Assembly (NCBI RefSeq): GCF_025685685.1
Contig: NZ_JAGSYH010000008.1
Location: 1 to 64,000 of the forward strand
Length of the DNA stretch: 64,000 bases
Direction of reading: 5' to 3'
Origin: Acidicapsa dinghuensis
GTDB lineage: Bacteria > Acidobacteriota > Terriglobia > Terriglobales > Acidobacteriaceae
The position numbers and the translations under genes were made by a program. Position 1 is the first letter of the stretch, and each line of letters starts with the position of its first letter. Shown in pieces: positions 62,063-64,000 of the stretch. The notes beneath the pieces are model-generated. The model was not told the origin of the DNA, made no database searches, and saw only the letters and a list, made by a program, of their open reading frames with translations.

Positions 62063-63000
62063 TCCGAAAGCTCTGGCGCAGGATCGAGGAAACGCTGCGT
62101 TACGCCGCCATAAGCATCGATGCGCCGGTCGCGCAGGAACGGCCAGTTGCGGCGCGTCTCTTCGATCAACGCCGGATCGATCTCCGCCATCAACACTTCT
62201 TCCGAATCATGCGAAGCCTTCGCCACAATGCGCCCAAAGGGATCGGCCAGGAACGATCCGCCCCAGAACTCAAGTCCAGCGCCTTCCGCGCGATTGCCCA
62301 ACACATCGCCCTGCTCATGCCCGACGCGGTTTACGCCCGCAACATAGACACCGTTGGCAATAGCATGCGCCCGCTGGATCGTCTGCCACGCCTCATATTG
62401 TGCGTGCCCAAACTCCGCCTTCTCTGCCGGATGCCAGCCGATCGCGGTTGGATAGAACAGCGTTTCCGCCCCTTGCAGCGCCGTCAGACGAGCTCCCTCG
62501 GGATACCACTGATCCCAGCAGACCAGCGTACCAATGCGGCCAGCAGCCGTATCCACAGCCTGGAAACCGCGGTCGCCCGGCGTGAAGTAGTACTTCTCGT
62601 AGTACAGCGGATCGTCCGGAATGTGCATCTTGCGATACACGCCAGCGATCGATCCGTCGGTATGAAACGTCACAGCAGTGTTGTGATACAGACCTGCGGC
62701 ACGGCGCTCGAACAGTGAAGCGATCACAACCGTCCGCGTCTCGCGAGCGACCTCGCCAATCGCAGCGGTCGTTGGCCCGGGAATCGGCTCCGCCAGATCA
62801 AAGAGGTGTGTATCCTCGCGCTGGCAGAAGTATTGAGCGCGGAAGAGTTCCGGCAGGCAGATTACATTGGCGCCAAGACGCGCAGCCTCACGGATATGCT
62901 TGATAGCCGCTTCAGTATTTGCCGCCGGATCGGCGCCCATCTTCATCTGAATCAGGCCAACGTTGTACTTGCGCGACTTCGCGCCGACTGCATGTGACAT
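62053..63000 (-). CDS. aguB: N-carbamoylputrescine amidohydrolase
   Basis: Nitrilase-superfamily enzyme that completes putrescine synthesis from agmatine. The catalytic triad is visible: Glu in CLPELF, Lys in YRKMHIPD, Cys in LVCWDQWYPE. The 315-residue length from ATG 63000 is normal; GGAG lies about 10 bases upstream. An earlier ATG at 63009 is close, and the frame opens further to 63156 with no homology. It is followed at once by aguA; together they make the arginine-decarboxylase route to putrescine. Confidence 0.93.
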   Translation of the reverse strand: MSHAVGAKSRKYNVGLIQMKMGADPAANTEAAIKHIREAARLGANVICLPELFRAQYFCQREDTHLFDLAEPIPGPTTAAIGEVARETRTVVIASLFERRAAGLYHNTAVTFHTDGSIAGVYRKMHIPDDPLYYEKYYFTPGDRGFQAVDTAAGRIGTLVCWDQWYPEGARLTALQGAETLFYPTAIGWHPAEKAEFGHAQYEAWQTIQRAHAIANGVYVAGVNRVGHEQGDVLGNRAEGAGLEFWGGSFLADPFGRIVAKASHDSEEVLMAEIDPALIEETRRNWPFLRDRRIDAYGGVTQRFLDPAPELSEWK

Positions 63001-63281
63001 TTCCAGCATTTCTCCAGTTCTCTTGCCCGTTTTCAGGACGAAATCGGGACTGCTCCGACATAAGAGTTTATCGCACCAGCGCGTCTCGGAAGCAGTAGAT
63101 AAGATGCTCCGGCTCTCGTAACGATGCGACTTTGACGCGGTATTCACACAAACCACGCCCTAACCTGAATTGCCACTCGAAAATCCCGAGTGATAGCCTT
63201 TCTTTTCGGCCCGAAATTGTCATTTCTCCACTCCGGGCCGTGCACTTCATCCGATACGTCGAAAGGAAATGGGGCATAGCA

Positions 63282-64000
63282 ATGCAAAGCAGCTACAACG
63301 GGTTGGCCTTGCCGGCCGACGGCGCGCCAATCGAGTACAACAATGGTCAATTCACAGTTCCCGACAACCCCATCATTCCTTACATCGAAGGCGACGGTAC
63401 GGGCCGCGATATCTGGAAGGCCTCACAGCGCGTCTTCGACGCAGCCGTAGAGAAGGCTTACGGCGGCAAGCGTTCAATCAAGTGGTTTGAGGTCTATGCA
63501 GGCGAAAAGGCCTTCCGCAAGTTCAACACATGGCTGCCTGATGAGACGGTGAACGCAGCACGTGATCTGCGCGTCTCTATCAAAGGACCACTGACGACGC
63601 CTGTCGGCGGAGGTATTCGTTCGCTCAACGTGGCACTTCGTCAGATCCTTGACCTTTATAGCTGCGTGCGCCCTGTGAAGTACTACTCCGGCGTTCCTTC
63701 TCCCGTAAAGCGTCCCGAGAAGCTCGACATCATCCTGTTCCGCGAGAACACTGAAGATGTTTATAGCGGCGTCGAATTCAAGCAAGGTACTGAAGATGCA
63801 GCTCGGCTGATCGCCTTCCTGAACGATGACCTGCTCTCGAAGACCAAGAAGAAGATTCGCACGGATTCGGGTGTCGGCATCAAGCCGATCTCAATCTTCG
63901 GCACCAAGCGCCTTGTCCGCTCGGCGATTCGTGAGGCTCTCAAGACTGGCCGTAAGAACGTTACGCTCGTTCACAAGGGCAACATTCAGAAGTTCACCGA
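63282..64000 (+). CDS. icd: NADP-dependent isocitrate dehydrogenase (5' part)
   Basis: The first 239 codons of a gene that runs off the window end. It oxidises isocitrate to 2-oxoglutarate in the TCA cycle. Family features are [17 protein letters not shown], the substrate loop [26 protein letters not shown], and [13 protein letters not shown], followed by [16 protein letters not shown]. The start is ATG at 63282. It diverges from aguB. Confidence 0.95.
   Translation, partial: MQSSYNGLALPADGAPIEYNNGQFTVPDNPIIPYIEGDGTGRDIWKASQRVFDAAVEKAYGGKRSIKWFEVYAGEKAFRKFNTWLPDETVNAARDLRVSIKGPLTTPVGGGIRSLNVALRQILDLYSCVRPVKYYSGVPSPVKRPEKLDIILFRENTEDVYSGVEFKQGTEDAARLIAFLNDDLLSKTKKKIRTDSGVGIKPISIFGTKRLVRSAIREALKTGRKNVTLVHKGNIQKFT

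Noticed and set aside
1-64000. CRISPR array, tRNA or rRNA genes, prophage
   Set aside because: None could be recognised by eye; the only regular repeats are the 21-base array and the REP clusters, which lack spacer structure.

Overview
The window looks like a chromosomal segment of an acidobacterium, probably of the Acidobacteriaceae/Terriglobia. This is an inference from gene content and style: an acidobacterial-type VWA secreted protein, a winged-helix/AAA regulator, NHL/MBG surface proteins, a zinc-ribbon-tailed MscL, small secreted paralogues of the 'PFNFxVGGxxFPAGQY' type, and the order yicC-gmk-rpoZ-coaBC. No rRNA, tRNA, CRISPR array, prophage or plasmid gene was recognised. Most of the window is core metabolism interleaved with lineage-specific secreted and membrane proteins.

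Layout. 1-3.2 kb: a GH16 hydrolase, a DUF3800 protein, a methyltransferase and a 21-bp tandem repeat. 3.2-9.5 kb: a minus-strand block with an MsbA-type ABC exporter, yicC, gmk, rpoZ, coaBC and a family 4 uracil-DNA glycosylase. 9.5-13.5 kb: tandem operator-like palindromes, a winged-helix/ATPase regulator and two secreted paralogues separated by a strongly structured non-coding element. 13.5-18.9 kb: hpf-rapZ, a sodium/solute symporter with a small membrane partner, and mtnA. 18.8-27.7 kb: a giant NHL/MBG surface protein, mscL, a cytochrome P460-like protein, a membrane-anchored Clp_N protein and a GCPII-like peptidase. 27.7-33.9 kb: cytochrome c maturation genes (ccmE; ccmA-ybaK-ccmB-ccmC and a short ccmD-like gene), with an M13 peptidase between them and a probable RNA element upstream of ccmE. 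34-36 kb: three paralogous single-membrane-span microproteins of 32-33 residues, interleaved with a cupin and a lipoprotein. 36-49 kb: aroF, a YVTN propeller lipoprotein, two winged-helix paralogues, a BrkB-type protein, a cold-shock protein, queG, a STAS protein, a VWA protein, a glycosyltransferase and an STN-domain protein. 49-64 kb: a Nudix/hydrolase pair, ubiX, a REP-associated transposase with composite repeats, purB, glutaredoxin, GH27, tadA, aguA-aguB and the start of icd.

The best candidates for something undescribed are these. (1) The three 'MHD' microproteins at 34.1-35.9 kb: two of them differ at nine synonymous but only three amino-acid-changing codons, so they are selected as protein. 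(2) An RNA-like element upstream of ccmE with repeated CCTCCCCC boxes, one shown in a hairpin loop. (3) Two recombination scars, where a diverged fragment of ubiX (5' end) and of tadA (3' end) lies beyond an inserted segment next to the intact gene. (4) A two-part foldable element at 12.4-12.6 kb.

Start sites are often uncertain, because many genes use GTG or TTG and lack a clear Shine-Dalgarno sequence. Family assignments rest on motifs read by eye; no searches were run.
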